From assembly GCA_030949325.1 (NCBI GenBank), contig JAUZSQ010000104.1:18827-82826 (forward strand): a stretch of DNA of 64,000 nt. Direction: 5' to 3'. Every line of letters starts with the position of its first letter. Position 1 is the stretch's first letter. The notes under the pieces were generated by a model. That model was not told the DNA's origin. It worked only from the letters and a program-made list of their open reading frames with translations, and searched no databases. This DNA is from Sulfurovum sp. (lineage in GTDB: Bacteria > Campylobacterota > Campylobacteria > Campylobacterales > Sulfurovaceae). Below are positions 30,412 through 39,454 of the stretch, in pieces. The position numbers and the translations under genes are program-made.

Positions 30412-30500
30412 TACACCTTAGCTTTATTATTTATATTTTAGCATTTTATTGCTTTTTTGGAATAATGATTTACTATTTTTGGTGCTGGTTATGGGGTACA

Positions 30501-31734
30501 TTGATAGCGTGAGAAGTTGGATTATTCTGGTGCTAGTACTATCGGTAGAAGTTTATCAGCGATGGGTGCATTAATCCCAAGTATAGAATCCATACCTATG
30601 GATAAAAGCTTTCAAATCACAGCGCTTCTTGATGAGATATTTATAGGTTCAACTCCGATTCTTATAATGGTTGAGCCTAAAAGTACCGCGATACTCAATA
30701 TACAATTGGCTGAGGATAGAAGTGCTAAGACTTGGTCAAAACATATTAACTATTTGACATCTAACCGAGATATAGAAATCAATAATACAGTAAGTGACCA
30801 AGGAACAGGATTACTTACAGGAATCAAAGATAGCTTGATTGGGGTTCACCGACAGCCTGATACATTTCATGCCCTCTCCCATAGATTAGGTGACTTTGTA
30901 CGGATATTTAGGGCAAAGGCTTATGGCTCTATAGCAAGTGAATACGAGCGTGAAGAGGTATGTTTATCCAGAATTAAGCCAAAAAGTATTTGATGAAAAA
31001 GCAAAGCTATACGATGAGGCTTGTGTGAAGACAATTGAAGCGATTGAATTGTATGAAAACTTTAGCTATTTATACAAATATGCGATAAAACAACTTAATC
31101 CCTTTCACTCCAATGGAGAGATTCGTGATGCTAATTGGGCAAGAGGAGAGATAGAGACAGCCATTGAACTGATGGAACTCTTAGAACATACAAAGGTAAA
31201 TAAAGAGGTTAAGAGTATCAAAAGATTCTTCCTGATTTGCTAGACTACTTTGAGCAGACGAAAGAGGCTATAAAAGTCTGCAAAGCATTAGGGGTAAGTA
31301 ATGATGCGATAAAGAATCTTAGCTTAGAGTGGCAATGGAATAAGGCTGTTATCAAAGCTAAAAAGAGTGATAGAAAGAGAAGAGCAAAAGAGAAAAGAGC
31401 TATATATACTGAAAATTCTAAGCAAATCTTAGGTGATACATATGAGGATATTAAACAAAAAGTATTTGATGAGCTAGATAATATCATTCAAGCTTCATCT
31501 ATAGTTGAGAACATCAACTCTATCTTACGCCCCTATTTAGACCGAGCAAGAAATCAGGTGACCCAAGAGTTTCTCAATCTTTTTGCATTTTATCATAATC
31601 ATAGACGATATGTTCAGGGCAAACGAAAAGGTAAAACACCGATGGAGATACTCACCCATAAAAAGCAAGATAAAGATTGGATAGAGCTTTTGACTGAGGC
31701 TATTGAGAGTAAAAATAAAGATTTCTTTCTTTAG
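30501..31734 (+). pseudogene. DDE transposase of another IS family, 5'-truncated and frameshifted
   Basis: Three overlapping coding pieces (30517-30993, 30938-31243, 31237-31734) form one transposase that has lost its start to the left end of IS3 copy 2. Candidate catalytic residues are the Asp in LLDEIFIGS, the Asp in VSDQGTGL and the Glu in SIVENINSILRPYLDRARNQ. The C-terminal NHRRYVQGKRKGKTPMEIL segment is typical of DDE transposases, but I could not name the family. Two frame breaks lie near 30960 and 31240. About 100 bp after the stop may hold its right end (G-rich stretch near 31785-31850). Confidence 0.72.
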
Positions 31735-31949
31735 TTAGATAGTTGCTTTTAGAATAGATTATTGTTAATTTTTTAGATTTCCTCTGGTACTTAGGGGGAG
31801 GTATGGTCTATTTTAAGTGTGCACTACTTTTAGGGGGTTGGGGAGGATGCCCATTTTCTTAATATAAAAGACGATTTTTTCATTTCCAACAATACTTGCA
31901 ATTGTGATTTATATGCATATTCAAAGTTTTAAAGTCTAAACTAGCAATA
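31735..31949. other. Intergenic stretch after transposase fragment
   Basis: Non-coding. It holds two G-rich blocks (near 31790 and 31835) that may be the right end of the preceding transposon, then AT-rich sequence up to the MITE. No gene or clear hairpin is seen. Confidence 0.4.
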
Positions 31950-32070
31950 CAATACCTTAGCCAATTTGTATTTTTACTAAAAAATAGCTATTTTCTTCTT
32001 CTCTAACCCTCCTATTTACGGGGTTTGAACTTTTCAAAATATGCTCATTTTCATTTTGGCGAAGGTATTG
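31950..32070. repeat. 121-bp MITE-like element
   Basis: A short non-coding element with 15-bp terminal inverted repeats: CAATACCTTAGCCAA at the left and the inverse of CAATACCTTCGCCAA at the right. These match the ends of the IS4-type element at 27704-29167, so that transposase family could have mobilised it. It has no coding capacity and ends 4 nt from the stop codon of the phosphatase gene. No target duplication is evident. Confidence 0.75.
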
Positions 32071-32074
32071 TTCC

Positions 32075-32692
32075 TTACTTTGATAATCTATTCATTGTAC
32101 TTTCCTCTCCCATAAGCCTTGGCTTATAGTTTATGAGAAAATCCCCTTTTCCTTTTCCTTTTGCAAAACTACTTCTATAACCCAAACCTTCTAGTATGAA
32201 TCTTGTGTGACTCCTAGCTTCTTCATTACTCCATTGCTCATATTCTATTCTGTAAAGAGCAGAATAAATTTGTGCACGACCTGTTCCATGATAACAGTGT
32301 ATTAATACTGGATAATTTGATATATCATCAAGAGCTTCAAAAAATTTAACTAAAGTCTCTTTAGTTGGTACTTGTAAAGAAGGTATTCGTATATGTTTTA
32401 CCTTTTTATCATACTTCTTATTATAAGCTAAAATAGCCTCATCTTCTAAAAGAATATCATTGATAAATGCTGGGTTCAAGTTATCTTGAATATGTGGATT
32501 AAGTAAATTAATAACAGTATTTATTTTATTTTCTTCTAGGTAATACCCCAATTTATTTGGGTCTATAAGACCAGACTTATAAACTTTATTTTCTGTAATC
32601 GTTTTAAAGTTAAAATTATATTCTATCATCCAGATATAATATATTAGGCTAATCGCTACCCCACTTAACAGTATTTTTAAAACATTTTTCAT
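32075..32692 (-). CDS. Membrane-anchored dual-specificity/tyrosine phosphatase-like protein
   Basis: A 205-residue protein with an N-terminal membrane segment (residues 5-22) and a cysteine-based phosphatase domain. The P-loop HCYHGTGRA at about residues 137-145 gives the CX5R motif, and the KVYKSGLIDP and INLLNP segments before it are typical of DSP/PTP-like phosphatases. The domain probably lies outside the cytoplasmic membrane or is anchored to it. It stands alone among IS remnants, so it may be cargo or a survivor of the rearrangements. Its substrate is unknown. Confidence 0.85.
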   Translation of the reverse strand: MKNVLKILLSGVAISLIYYIWMIEYNFNFKTITENKVYKSGLIDPNKLGYYLEENKINTVINLLNPHIQDNLNPAFINDILLEDEAILAYNKKYDKKVKHIRIPSLQVPTKETLVKFFEALDDISNYPVLIHCYHGTGRAQIYSALYRIEYEQWSNEEARSHTRFILEGLGYRSSFAKGKGKGDFLINYKPRLMGEESTMNRLSK

Positions 32693-32778
32693 GACTATCC
32701 TTATATTATAACTCTAAGATTATATCCAAAAATACTTTCAGTTACATCTATAATGTCAGCAATTCTAACTCACTATAA

Positions 32779-34030
32779 TGTACCCCATAACCAGCACCAA
32801 AAAAAGTAAATCATTATTCCAAAAAAGCAATAAAATGCTAAAATATAAATAATAAAGCAAGGGGTATAAAATGAGTAGAAAAAGAAAAACATATAGTGCA
32901 GAGTATAAAGCCAAATTAGTAGTGGAAGTTCTGAGAGAAGAAAAGACCCTCAATGAGATAGCCAGTAGTTATGAAGTTTTACCCAAGAGTCTCCAAAATT
33001 GGAAAAAGCAATTTTTAGAAAATGCTTCACTAGCATTTGATAAGAGTGCAATAGTTAAAGAGTATAAAGAGCAGATTGAAACTCTTGAAAGAGAGAAAGA
33101 TGCTACATCAAAAAAGCTAGGTGAAGTGATAGTAGAGAGAGACTTTGTTGTGGGAAACTCGGCGTTCACCCTAACGGCTTCACTTTAAAAGTAGAAAAGA
33201 ACTACTAGAGACTGGGCTTAAAATATCCAAAAATACACAACTAAAACTATTGAGTATTCCTAAGAGTTCAAGCTATTATAAAGCAGTAGTACCATTCAGT
33301 AGTGATGTAGATCAAGAGATACTCAATGTGATAGATAAAATCTATACAAAGTATCCTTATTATGGACATAGAAGAGTGCATAAACTGTTAGAGAGATTTG
33401 GCTTTAATATAGGACGAAAGAAGGTCAGGACTGCGATGAAGCTCATGGGTATCATCGCCTTATATCCGAAGCCTAAGACAACCATAGCCAATAAAGAGCA
33501 TCAGAAATATCCATATTTATTGAAGGCATTTAAGAATGATAAAAATCAAGTGGTTATTGATAAACCCAATCAAGTTTGGGTACCGATATTACCTATATCA
33601 AATTGGACAAAGGCTTTGTCTATTTGGCTGCAGTCATTGATTGGAACACCAAAAAGATACTCTCTTGGAAGCTCTCAAATACGATGGATGTATCACTCAC
33701 AACTGGGGTACTGAAAGAAGCCTTGGAGCAGTATGATAAACCTGAGATATTTAACACAGACCAAGGTTCTCAATATACAGCAAAAGAGCATATTCAAATA
33801 TTAGTTGATAACAATATTTCTATTTCAATGGATGGAAAAGGAAGAGCGACTGACAATATTGTAATTGAACGATTTTGGAGGTCACTTAAATATGAAGATG
33901 TTTATCCTCAAAGCTACTCGACCATCAAAGAAGCTAGAACAGGGATAGGAAAGTATATCAATATTTACAACACAGAAAGACTTCATCAAACTTTGGACTA
34001 TGCTACTCCTGATGAAATGTATTTTAAAGG
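32779..34030 (+). mobile_element. IS3-family element, copy 3, right end lost
   Basis: Starts with the left inverted repeat TGTACCCCATAACCAG and keeps nearly the whole coding region, the best preserved of the three copies. At 34030, about 125 bp before its expected right end, it is replaced by the left end of another IS4-type element. Beyond that element the missing right part does not reappear, so a deletion accompanied or followed the second insertion. Confidence 0.85.
32871..33188 (+). CDS. IS3-family transposase OrfA
   Basis: A 105-residue protein with the IS3 OrfA helix-turn-helix (YSAEYKAKLVVEVLREEKTLNEIASSYEV), followed by a leucine-zipper-like coiled coil (residues 60-85, IETLEREKDATSKKLGEV). 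Its last dozen residues differ from the other two copies: the sequence from about 33150 diverges, so the OrfA/OrfB junction is altered here. Confidence 0.85.
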   Translation: MSRKRKTYSAEYKAKLVVEVLREEKTLNEIASSYEVLPKSLQNWKKQFLENASLAFDKSAIVKEYKEQIETLEREKDATSKKLGEVIVERDFVVGNSAFTLTASL

Positions 34031-34082
34031 CATACCTTTCTACACAACTAACTCAAAAGAAAAAGTGCTATTATTCAAGTAA
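33250..34082 (+). pseudogene. IS3-family transposase OrfB, one frameshift
   Basis: The integrase-type catalytic domain reads in two overlapping frames (33250-33714 and 33576-34082) joined near 33580 where a base is missing in NQVW(G)TDITYI. The DDE residues are in TDITYI, NTDQGSQYT and VIERFWRSLKYED. It ends with a few foreign residues where the next IS begins at 34031. A single base would restore the frame, so it could be a sequencing error. Confidence 0.82.
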
Positions 34083-35429
34083 AAGAAAAGACATGAATCA
34101 AAGACTAAAAAAAGATATCAGAAGTTAGTAAGAGGTGAGATGAATACAAAACATAGAAGCCAAAGTGGAATGAACCTAGTATTAGAGACTGATGGATGGA
34201 GTCAAGTTCAAGCGTCATGGCGATTTTATAATAATGAAGAAGTAACAATTCCCTCACTCAATGACCCCATCATAGAAGAAGTGGTAGAGCAAAGTAACAA
34301 AAGAGCAGGTAACTATACCTTGGTAGCCTATGATTGGTCACATTTAGACTATAAAAAGCATACAAAGAAACAGGAACTTGTGACTAAGAATAAGAAAGGG
34401 AATGCGAAACAGATAGGATATGATTTGCAAGGTTCATTGGCAATGGATGAGAAAGGAAATCCTTTGGGTGCCTTAGCCCAAAACTTGGCAACAAGTGAGA
34501 AGATATACTCCACTTATGATAGCAATATTGATACAGACTTGACGCATTTAGAGGAGTTGATTCAAAGAACTAAATACATACGAGAAAATTATAAGTTTGA
34601 AAAAGAGTTGGTTGATATTATTGACCGAGAAGGAGATAGTGTAGCCTTAATGAGAGAGTATGAAGCCAATGGTTGGTGCTATCTGATTCGAGCTAAATCA
34701 AATCACAAAGTTTACCTGCCTGACGAGGATAGAGAGGTAAAACAAGGAGATTTGGCAAAAGAATTAACGCTAGGAAGCTACCTTAAAACCATTAAATATA
34801 AAGTGGATAAAAAGATGCAAAAGGTGAAGATATTTGTCAATGAAATAGAGGTAAATATAAAAAGAGATGCCACGAAATCGGTACTTGGCGAGGACGGTAA
34901 GCGAAAAACTATCTTCACAGAAGGAAAAAGTATTAAGGCAAGGTTTGTGGTGGAGAGATTGGTTGATGAAGACAATAATATTGTTGCCCAATGGATGCTT
35001 TTGAGTAATGTCCCCAAAAAGGTAACAGCCACAACTATTGGTACTTGGTATTATCATAGATGGAAAATAGAAAGCTATTTTAAACTTTTAAAATCTTCTG
35101 GATTTAATCTTGAAAGTTGGCAACAAGAAACTCCAATGGCTCTGTTTAGAAGACTTCTTGTGGTCTCCTATGCTACATTGTTTGTTTGGAAGATTGAGCG
35201 TTCGGAAGAAAAAAATGCTCCTGCTGTTAGAAAGTTTTTAGTGCAACTCTCAGGACGACTTATTGAAAAGAACAAAGAATTTACAACACCTGCTTTACTA
35301 TCAGGTCTTTGGGTTTTTATGAAGATGATGAATGTTTTAAAGATCTACGATGTTGAATCTCTTTTTGCCTTTAAAGAGCAAATCGGGGATATGATGGGCA
35401 TGGAACTTTGAGTTGTGTAGAAAGGTATG
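34031..35429 (+). mobile_element. IS4-family element with full-length transposase
   Basis: A 1,399-bp element with 19-bp terminal inverted repeats: CATACCTTTCTACACAACT at the left, and its reverse complement ending at 35429. It carries one transposase gene. The ends differ from those of the 27704 element, so this is a separate IS. No target duplication is seen, in keeping with a deletion at its left side within IS3 copy 3. Confidence 0.87.
34093..35411 (+). CDS. IS4-family (Tn5-like) transposase
   Basis: A DDE transposase of the IS4 family. Catalytic segments are LVAYDWSHLDYKKH (first Asp), IIDREGDS (second Asp) and the YREK signature in YYHRWKIESYFKLLK with the Glu. A continuous frame of 423 codons starts at 34140. 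The natural start is probably the ATG at 34093, reached through one frameshift in an A-run, giving a MNQRLKK N-terminus. Otherwise this is the most intact transposase of the region and the likeliest to be active. Confidence 0.9.
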
Positions 35430-35734
35430 GTTAATGGTCATAATGGGTTAGTTGTAACTCTACGAAATAAAAATTAGATATGAGACAAGGGAAGTTAGGG
35501 AAATTATAGATGTATTTTATTTTGAGGGAGTGCGAAGGCTACGACGCAGAGCCGTTTCTTCGGCGATAAGAAGGAGCGAAGCGACTTCCCTAGTCTAGTC
35601 TAGTCTAGTTAGGCTATCACAACATAATAATCATCAAACTTATGCTCAAACTACCTAAGATACAGGATATTTCACAACAAAAGTTATAGTATTATTTCAT
35701 TGGGATAGCCTTATCAAAAGTTGTTGGGATTGAT
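35430..35734. other. Non-coding stretch with inverted and tandem repeats
   Basis: No gene is seen. It contains an 8-bp inverted repeat (AGGGAAGT at 35488-35495 and its complement at 35584-35591) around a more GC-rich core, followed by four tandem copies of TAGTC/TAGTT at 35591-35610. The rest is AT-rich. Confidence 0.5.
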
Positions 35735-36211
35735 TTAGTACACATGCTTCTTATCCAGTGTAAGATTTCTAGCTTTCATCAATCGATGTAAAATCTTATT
35801 AGTATTGGTTTCTTCTGCTATTCTTTTTTCTTTTTGGATGATTTGCTCAAAATACTCTTGTGAGCATGATTTTTTTCTCAAATTATTAATATCTACTTTT
35901 ATATTTCTATTCTTTCCTTTGAGTATTACAGCATAATTTATAAGTTTTTTTCTAAGTATATTTTTCATGCTAATATTTTCTTTGTTTAAGTCGTATATTT
36001 TTTTACTTGAATAGTTGAAGTAGTCCCACCAAGCCGTTATACATTTCTCTTTAGGTGTTTTAGTTTTACTCAGTCTTCTAAAGGCTGATGCTGTTTCTGC
36101 ACCAAGGGAGGATACAGCTTTACCCATGCTATCATATATCATTTCACTTGTTAACATCGTTTGTGCATTTAGCATAGAGGCTAAAATTAGGGGGATTAGG
36201 TAGTATTTCAT
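35735..36211 (-). CDS. Hypothetical secreted protein
   Basis: A 158-residue, lysine-rich protein with a short signal peptide (MKYYLIPLILASMLNAQ). Two Cys residues (in EKCITAWW and KSCSQEYF) could form a disulfide after export. No family was recognised. It is clearly more AT-rich than the housekeeping genes and lies 14 nt downstream of the zinc-ribbon gene, so both form one accessory unit. Confidence 0.62.
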   Translation of the reverse strand: MKYYLIPLILASMLNAQTMLTSEMIYDSMGKAVSSLGAETASAFRRLSKTKTPKEKCITAWWDYFNYSSKKIYDLNKENISMKNILRKKLINYAVILKGKNRNIKVDINNLRKKSCSQEYFEQIIQKEKRIAEETNTNKILHRLMKARNLTLDKKHVY

Positions 36212-36225
36212 TTTTTTCCTTTTAT

Positions 36226-36648
36226 TTATCTTTTTTGCTGAAAGGGAATAGACTTCTTTATATCTTCTTGAACCTTATCCATGATAGTTGGGAATATAAA
36301 GAATATGACAATGATTATAAATCCAATAGGTACAATGACTTTATTCATAAAAGCTTTTTCTATAGGCTGTGGTGATAGCTCTCCACAATGTGGGCAGTTT
36401 TCTGCATTTATAGATATATTTTGCTTACAGGTTCTACATTCCATAATTCTCTTATTTTTTTCAACAGGCTTATCTACTTTCTCTATCTTTTTCTCATAGG
36501 GTATTTTATTACCCTTGTATGTAGTTATTTTATTGACTCTACTTTGTTTATATTTCTTTTTATTTGGCTTCCTTATAAGATAGGTACACTTATCACACAT
36601 AGATTCATTATAAGTAATATTTTTACAGTTTGGACATGTTATTGACAT
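36226..36648 (-). CDS. Double zinc-ribbon membrane protein
   Basis: A 140-residue protein with two four-Cys ribbons: CPNC...CDKC at the N-terminus and CRTC...CPHC near residues 75-92. A basic linker lies between them and a single membrane helix near residues 108-128. Such zinc-ribbon plus helix proteins are common but functionally undefined. It is upstream of the secreted hypothetical protein in the same AT-rich island. Confidence 0.7.
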   Translation of the reverse strand: MSITCPNCKNITYNESMCDKCTYLIRKPNKKKYKQSRVNKITTYKGNKIPYEKKIEKVDKPVEKNKRIMECRTCKQNISINAENCPHCGELSPQPIEKAFMNKVIVPIGFIIIVIFFIFPTIMDKVQEDIKKSIPFQQKR

Positions 36649-36738
36649 TTATTTCACCCTATCTTTTACAAAAACTTTTACTAATATTATAATTATAATT
36701 AATGTTAGGCTCATATATAGTGCATTCATTTCTTATCC

Positions 36739-37044
36739 TTAAATTATGGACAGCTTTTTAAACTGTTCTAATCTGTCTTGAATCTGCATAAGAAAGTTTG
36801 AGGGTGCATAGTCTAACAACGTAACAATATTTTTAATATCATTGCTATGATTAAAGTTTGAGGTGTTTATCTCTATGGTATTTGTACCTTGTACGACATT
36901 ATTTTTTAGTTCAATCCCTAAATCATCAAGCGAAGTAAGGTTAAGTAGGAAGTTCTCCACATCACTTTCAATATTTTTGTATTTTTTAGAAAGTTTTTTA
37001 CATGCTTTAAGATAAAGGTCTTGTTCTACAATAGTATATGACAT
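36739..37044 (-). CDS. RelE/HigB-like toxin candidate
   Basis: A 101-residue protein whose N-terminal half (LKACKKLSKKYKNIESDVENFLLNL, then LGIELKNNV, given here in part) follows the helical pattern of RelE/ParE-type toxins. The C-terminal half does not match the usual beta-sheet core, so it is either diverged, frameshifted or another family. Its ATG overlaps the TAA of the upstream small gene by one base, the typical arrangement of an antitoxin-toxin pair. Confidence 0.5.
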   Translation of the reverse strand: MSYTIVEQDLYLKACKKLSKKYKNIESDVENFLLNLTSLDDLGIELKNNVVQGTNTIEINTSNFNHSNDIKNIVTLLDYAPSNFLMQIQDRLEQFKKLSII

Positions 37045-37271
37045 TAAAAATCAAGGGTAATATTTTTTTTGATGCCTTGTTTATTATTGGCATTATGGAT
37101 AGCTTTAGGAATTTGTTTTATATCTTGAAGTAGCTCTTTTTCATAGCTAGTGAGTTTGTTTGGAGTGGTTACAACTTGAAAATCGTTAATCATATTATCT
37201 TTTTTAAGTACATTGAGTAAATCCAAAAAAATGTTTGACTTAGAAGTGTCAATATCTATGTTTAAATGCAT
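37044..37271 (-). CDS. Small protein, antitoxin candidate
   Basis: A 75-residue protein upstream of and overlapping the RelE-like gene by one base. No DNA-binding motif is obvious. Length, charge pattern and position resemble antitoxins of relBE-type modules, but the assignment rests on context alone. Confidence 0.5.
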   Translation of the reverse strand: MHLNIDIDTSKSNIFLDLLNVLKKDNMINDFQVVTTPNKLTSYEKELLQDIKQIPKAIHNANNKQGIKKNITLDF

Positions 37272-37361
37272 GTAAAAACCCCTTTTTGAGATAAAAAATT
37301 ATAACATAATCACTAATGTTACGCACTTAAAGAAAAAAGCTATTAAATCTTCCAAGTTTTA

Positions 37362-37430
37362 GGGTAACCACAAGGGATTGCCCCTACATAAGCATGATTA
37401 GCCGTAGGGGTAGGTCTTGTGCCTACCCTT
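37362..37430. repeat. REP-like palindromic element
   Basis: GGGTAGG at 37408-37414 and CCTACCC at 37422-37428 form a 7-bp stem with a 7-nt loop. An alternative stem pairs CCCCTAC at 37381-37387 with GTAGGGG at 37404-37410. The stretch is GC-rich in an AT-rich gap upstream of moeA. It looks like a dispersed palindromic repeat; no other copy lies in this window. Confidence 0.55.
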
Positions 37431-37504
37431 GATATGTAATAAAACCTAAATACAACACATCCTTTTACGCTATAATTCATATTACTTAATCATAAAGGTC
37501 ACAC

Positions 37505-38716
37505 ATGGCTAGTTCTATCCTCGAAGCATTAGATATTATCGCAACTCAGATTACCCCTGTGGGGAAAGAGCTTATCCCTATCGAATTGGCATTGGGGCGT
37601 ATTAGTACTCAAGAATATATTGCCTCTTTTGATTTGCCTAGGTTTGATAATTCTGCTATGGATGGCTATGCTGTCAAGGTGGCTGATGCCCAAAGCCAAG
37701 TCTCTTGTACTGAGGTTATTTTCGCAGGAGACAATCCTACGATGACACTACAAGAGCATACTGCTATCAAGATTATGACAGGGGCTCCTATACCTAAGGG
37801 CTGTGAGGCGATTGTACCTATAGAACAAGTATCTCTCAAAGGCAGAGATATTAGCCTACCCAAAGACATCAAACTCCATGGTTTTATTCGTATAGCAGGA
37901 GAAGACATCAAAAAGGGGTCGGTATTTTTAAGAAAAGGCTCACGTATCAATGCCTATACTATTGCCTCCTTGGCCAGTCAAGGGGTGAGTCATATCGCTG
38001 TCTATAGACAAATCAAAGTCGCCGTATTTGCTACAGGTGATGAGCTACGTCCTCATTATGAAAGCATAGAACCTCATCAGCTCTATAATTCTAATAGTCC
38101 TATGTTTATGGCACGAAGCAAAGAACTAGGAGCAGATGTGAGACTCATTCAAACCTCAGCAGACAGTATTGAGGCATTACAAAGCTGTATTCATACGGTC
38201 TTGGATGCCGATATTATCATCACATCAGGAGGAGTGAGTGTAGGAGACAAAGACTTTACCAAAGAGGCATTTACCAACCTAGGTATGGAAGTACTCATTG
38301 ACAAAATCGACATTAAACCAGGGCGACCTACCATTATAGGTAAGATTGCACATACTATAGTTATCAATCTTGCAGGAAATCCTCTCGCGTCCATGATCAA
38401 CTATGAACTCTTTGTCCGTGCAGTGTTACGCAAGATGTCTGGTATACATAGCTATCATCATGGAGTCATAGAAACCAAAATGGCAGAAGACTTTTGCGTA
38501 CGAGGAGGTAAACATGCGGTGGTATTAGGAAGCTTTGATGGTCAAGCCTTTAGAGCCTTAGCTTCCCAAATGCCAGGTATGGTCTCTCCTATGGACAAGG
38601 CTGAGGGCATGGTACTCATCACCCCTGAGACAAGCATACTCAAAAAAGGCACTGGTGGTCAAAATGTTGCCTATATTATGGGAACTACAAAAAGAAGAAT
38701 CCGAAGTGTTATTTAG
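37505..38716 (+). CDS. moeA: Molybdopterin molybdenumtransferase MoeA
   Basis: Inserts molybdate into adenylated molybdopterin to complete the molybdenum cofactor. Diagnostic segments: PRFDNSAMDGYAV (residues 41-53), the KIMTGAPIPKG loop, the LYNSNSPM segment and the TSGGVSVGDKDF active-site motif near residue 240, then KPGRPTIIGKI and NLAGNPLASM. 403 aa is the normal length. It supports molybdoenzymes such as nitrate or formate enzymes elsewhere in the genome. Confidence 0.96.
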   Translation: MASSILEALDIIATQITPVGKELIPIELALGRISTQEYIASFDLPRFDNSAMDGYAVKVADAQSQVSCTEVIFAGDNPTMTLQEHTAIKIMTGAPIPKGCEAIVPIEQVSLKGRDISLPKDIKLHGFIRIAGEDIKKGSVFLRKGSRINAYTIASLASQGVSHIAVYRQIKVAVFATGDELRPHYESIEPHQLYNSNSPMFMARSKELGADVRLIQTSADSIEALQSCIHTVLDADIIITSGGVSVGDKDFTKEAFTNLGMEVLIDKIDIKPGRPTIIGKIAHTIVINLAGNPLASMINYELFVRAVLRKMSGIHSYHHGVIETKMAEDFCVRGGKHAVVLGSFDGQAFRALASQMPGMVSPMDKAEGMVLITPETSILKKGTGGQNVAYIMGTTKRRIRSVI

Positions 38717-38821
38717 CTATATATATCCTTAACTTATAATAATTATAAGACTTTATGTTAATTTAAGGTTGGGTGGTTATACTATCATCACCAAAACAAA
38801 TAATTAACATAAGGATTACAA

Positions 38822-39382
38822 ATGAAAAAAATATTTATTACAGCACTATTGACAACACTAGCACTATTAAACCTAGAGGCAAACAGTAACTCGGTAGAAA
38901 CATGTAAGAACTATATCAGCGAAGCAAAAAGCTTCCAATCTACTATGCACAATGACAAAATTTCTCAAGCCACCATGGTTTTATATAAAGAGAAAGTCGT
39001 AGCTCACTGTGGTAACATAGTAGCTAGTCTCCCTTACAAAAAAGAGTTTTTTGTCAAAGAGTTAGTGAAAAAAGATACGCAAACCGTAGCCCAATGTAAA
39101 TTGGCGATACAAATAGCAAAAGCCTATACCAACAACGATAAACGCTCTACCTTTATGGCACAAACACACAAAGAGAATATGATAGACAACTGTGGGAATC
39201 TCGTAGCCCAAAAAACCCCTGCTTTTTGTCTTTTTGACAAAGTAGCTGACTCAACAGATGTCCTCAAAGAAAGATGTATCACAGCCATACAAGATGCACA
39301 TAAAACAGTAGATGTAAAACAAATGCTTACACACAAAAAAGCGATTGTCTTTAACTGTGGTAAACTACACGAACAACTATAG
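38822..39382 (+). CDS. Secreted three-repeat Cys protein
   Basis: A 186-residue protein with a signal peptide (MKKIFITALLTTLALLNLEA) followed by three related units of about 40-45 residues. Each begins with Cys (CKNYI, CKLAI, CITAI) and ends with a Cys-Gly motif (HCGNIV, NCGNLV, NCGKLH). Paired Cys at the unit ends suggest one disulfide per repeat in the periplasm. No family was recognised. An AT-rich promoter-like region and a clear AAGGA-type ribosome binding site precede it. Confidence 0.72.
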   Translation: MKKIFITALLTTLALLNLEANSNSVETCKNYISEAKSFQSTMHNDKISQATMVLYKEKVVAHCGNIVASLPYKKEFFVKELVKKDTQTVAQCKLAIQIAKAYTNNDKRSTFMAQTHKENMIDNCGNLVAQKTPAFCLFDKVADSTDVLKERCITAIQDAHKTVDVKQMLTHKKAIVFNCGKLHEQL

Positions 39383-39454
39383 GAGGCTTAGGTCTTCCAT
39401 TTAATAAAATTTTGCTATCATTACTTATCTAATCTATACACAAAGAACCTATTT

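Larger units (their letters stand above)
27580..30500 (-). mobile_element. IS3-family element, copy 2, interrupted by an IS4-type element
   Basis: Same element as copy 1 in inverted orientation. Its right end (TGTACCCCAAAG) is at 27580 and its left end (GGGGTACA) at 30500. Removing the 1,464-bp IS4-type insertion and one copy of its 6-bp target duplication restores the IS3 sequence around ATCAGG. The remaining transposase sequence (29174-30410) carries many small indels and a stretch resembling the IS4-type transposase near 29327-29400, so part of it may be misassembled. Confidence 0.82.
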
